Source: Oscillospiraceae bacterium (lineage in GTDB: Bacteria > Bacillota > Clostridia > Oscillospirales > Oscillospiraceae). Taken from it: a stretch of DNA of 5,674 nt. Position numbers and translations under genes: made by a program. Positions 4,476 through 5,674 of this stretch are shown piece after piece. The notes under the pieces are model-generated. The model saw nothing but the letters and a program-made list of their open reading frames with translations. It did not search any database and was not told the DNA's origin. Each line of letters opens with the position of its first letter. The first letter of the stretch is position 1. The stretch spans positions 1 through 5,674 of the forward strand of contig JAFYUG010000246.1 in NCBI GenBank assembly GCA_017558545.1, written 5' to 3'.

Positions 4476-5674
4476 TGTTCCTCTTCTTAAATGCGAAGGC
4501 ATCTGCAAGCAGTTTTCCGGCGTTCCCGTTTTGAAGAACGTTAATCTGGAAATTGCTAAAGGCGAAGTTCACGCCCTCATGGGTGAAAACGGCGCAGGTA
4601 AGTCCACCATCATCAAGATTATCACCGGCGTCTATTCCAAGGACCTTGGCGACATCTACATGGATGGGGAGCTTGTAACCATCAACACAAGAAAGGACGC
4701 CATCAACTGCGGTATTTCCGTTATCTATCAGGAACTCAGCCTTATCCCCGCCCTTTCCGTTACCGATAACATTTTCCTTGGACAGGAAAAGACCAAGGCC
4801 TTCTTCACCCGCCACCGCAATCAGAAAAAGGCCGTTCAGGAGCTCATAGACAAATATGGCTTCAACGTTAACCCCGACAGCATAGTTGAAACTCTCGGCA
4901 TGGCTCAGCGCCAGATGGTTGAAATTCTGAAGGCTCTCTCCTATGATGCAAAGCTCATCATCATGGACGAGCCCACCTCCAGTCTTTCCGCCGCAGAGAG
5001 CGAAATCCTCTTCGACACCATTGAACGCCTCAGAAAAAACGGCACCAGCGTTCTCTATATCTCCCACCGTCTTGACGAGGTCTACCGCATTTCCGACCGT
5101 CTCACCGTTATGAGAAACGGCGAAAATGTTGGCGTTATCGAGAAGAAGGATATCTCCCCCAAGACCGTTATCCCCATGATGATTGGCCGCGAGATAACCG
5201 AAAAGAAGGACTACACTCCTCCCAAAATCTTTGAGGAGAACGTTCTGGAGGTTAAAGATCTCCGCTTCAAGCACATGGTCAAGGGCGTTTCCTTCAAGGC
5301 CTACGGCGGCGAAATCCTCGGCATAGGCGGCCTTATCGGCTCCGGCCGTACGGAAATAGTCCGCTGCATCTTCGGCGCTGAGAAGCCCACCTCCGGCACC
5401 ATCACCTTCAAGGGCAAGCCCATAGGCACCAATGTTAAGCAGAACGTTCAGGCCAACTTCGGTCTTGTTCCCGAGGACAGACGCAATCAGGGCTTCATTC
5501 CCCTGCTCTCCACCGAGAAAAACATCGCCATCGCCAACTACGACCGCCTTGGCAAGGGTCCCTTCATAGGCGGCAAGGAAGAGGCGGTTCTGGCAGAGGA
5601 TGTTATCAAGGAATACGATATCCGTCCCACCAACCGCAATATGCAGGTTATCAACATGTCCGGCGGCAACCAGC
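4468..5674 (+). CDS. Partial: double-domain ATPase of a ribose-type (CUT2) ABC importer
   Basis: The frame runs 402 codons plus one base to the window edge; the family is about 500 residues, so roughly the last fifth is missing. It contains two ABC domains in one chain, like RbsA/MglA, and powers import on the cytoplasmic side. Domain 1 has Walker A GENGAGKST at 39-47, Q-loop Gln88 in YQEL, a signature region LGMAQRQMVEI at 143-153 in the variant form usual for this family, Walker B LIIMDEPTSSLS at 163-174 with Glu168, and H-loop His200 in YISHR. Domain 2 starts near 258 and has a degenerate Walker A, GLIGSGRTE at 288-296, where Arg294 replaces the catalytic Lys, then VPEDRRNQGF at 334-343; its signature MSGGNQ is cut by the edge. 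An inactive second site is normal in this family. Further operon genes may follow outside the window. Confidence 0.95.
   Translation, partial: MSNVPLLKCEGICKQFSGVPVLKNVNLEIAKGEVHALMGENGAGKSTIIKIITGVYSKDLGDIYMDGELVTINTRKDAINCGISVIYQELSLIPALSVTDNIFLGQEKTKAFFTRHRNQKKAVQELIDKYGFNVNPDSIVETLGMAQRQMVEILKALSYDAKLIIMDEPTSSLSAAESEILFDTIERLRKNGTSVLYISHRLDEVYRISDRLTVMRNGENVGVIEKKDISPKTVIPMMIGREITEKKDYTPPKIFEENVLEVKDLRFKHMVKGVSFKAYGGEILGIGGLIGSGRTEIVRCIFGAEKPTSGTITFKGKPIGTNVKQNVQANFGLVPEDRRNQGFIPLLSTEKNIAIANYDRLGKGPFIGGKEEAVLAEDVIKEYDIRPTNRNMQVINMSGGNQ

Noticed and set aside
3480..4508. A 342-residue minus-strand open frame opposite the permease gene
   Set aside because: Codon-aligned antisense of the permease gene; it stops exactly at the single CTA codon of the sense gene, which confirms the explanation.
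4390..5274. A 294-residue minus-strand open frame opposite the ATPase gene
   Set aside because: Codon-aligned antisense of a clear ABC ATPase; no independent evidence.
5329..5357. Loss of function of the ATPase from its altered second Walker A motif
   Set aside because: Arg in place of Lys in the second domain is the normal state of RbsA/MglA-type proteins, so it is not a mutation.

Overview
The window looks like chromosomal DNA from an anaerobic Firmicute, probably a gut-type clostridium. This is inferred from strong AGGAGG-type ribosome binding sites, a short clostridial-style lipoprotein signal peptide, and GC-rich genes separated by very AT-rich spacers. Codon choice is extreme: proline is almost always CCC, and TTA, CTA and TCA are nearly absent. 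There is no mobile element, CRISPR array, rRNA or tRNA that I can see.

Layout. Positions 1-49 (minus strand) are the first 16 codons of a gene that reads leftward out of the window; its N-terminus fits the old yellow enzyme / NADH:flavin oxidoreductase family. A 474-base divergent spacer (50-523) follows. It is AT-rich and packed with short inverted repeats, including a perfect 16-bp palindrome at 302-317. Positions 524-2005 (plus) encode a complete aldehyde dehydrogenase of 493 residues with all catalytic residues. Two stem-loops follow (2024-2077 and 2099-2129); the second is probably a terminator. Then comes an ABC uptake operon of the ribose type (CUT2): a lipoprotein substrate-binding protein (2300-3346), an intercistronic stem-loop (3407-3444), a permease (3477-4475), and a double-domain ATPase (4468 to the window edge, cut after residue 402).

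How the genes may work together. The binding protein, permease and ATPase form one import system of the RbsB-RbsC-RbsA type. The very stable hairpin after the binding-protein gene would favour high expression of the binding protein over the membrane parts. The permease and ATPase genes overlap by 8 bases and are probably translationally coupled. The two enzymes (flavin oxidoreductase-like and aldehyde dehydrogenase) are divergently transcribed from the shared spacer. A small imported carbonyl, sugar or amino-alcohol compound could be metabolised by them, but the sequence does not identify the substrate. Nothing here is clearly a new kind of system. The points most worth a second look are the dyad-rich divergent control region, the intercistronic hairpin, the binding protein's apparent lack of the usual sugar-stacking aromatic pair, and the extreme codon bias.
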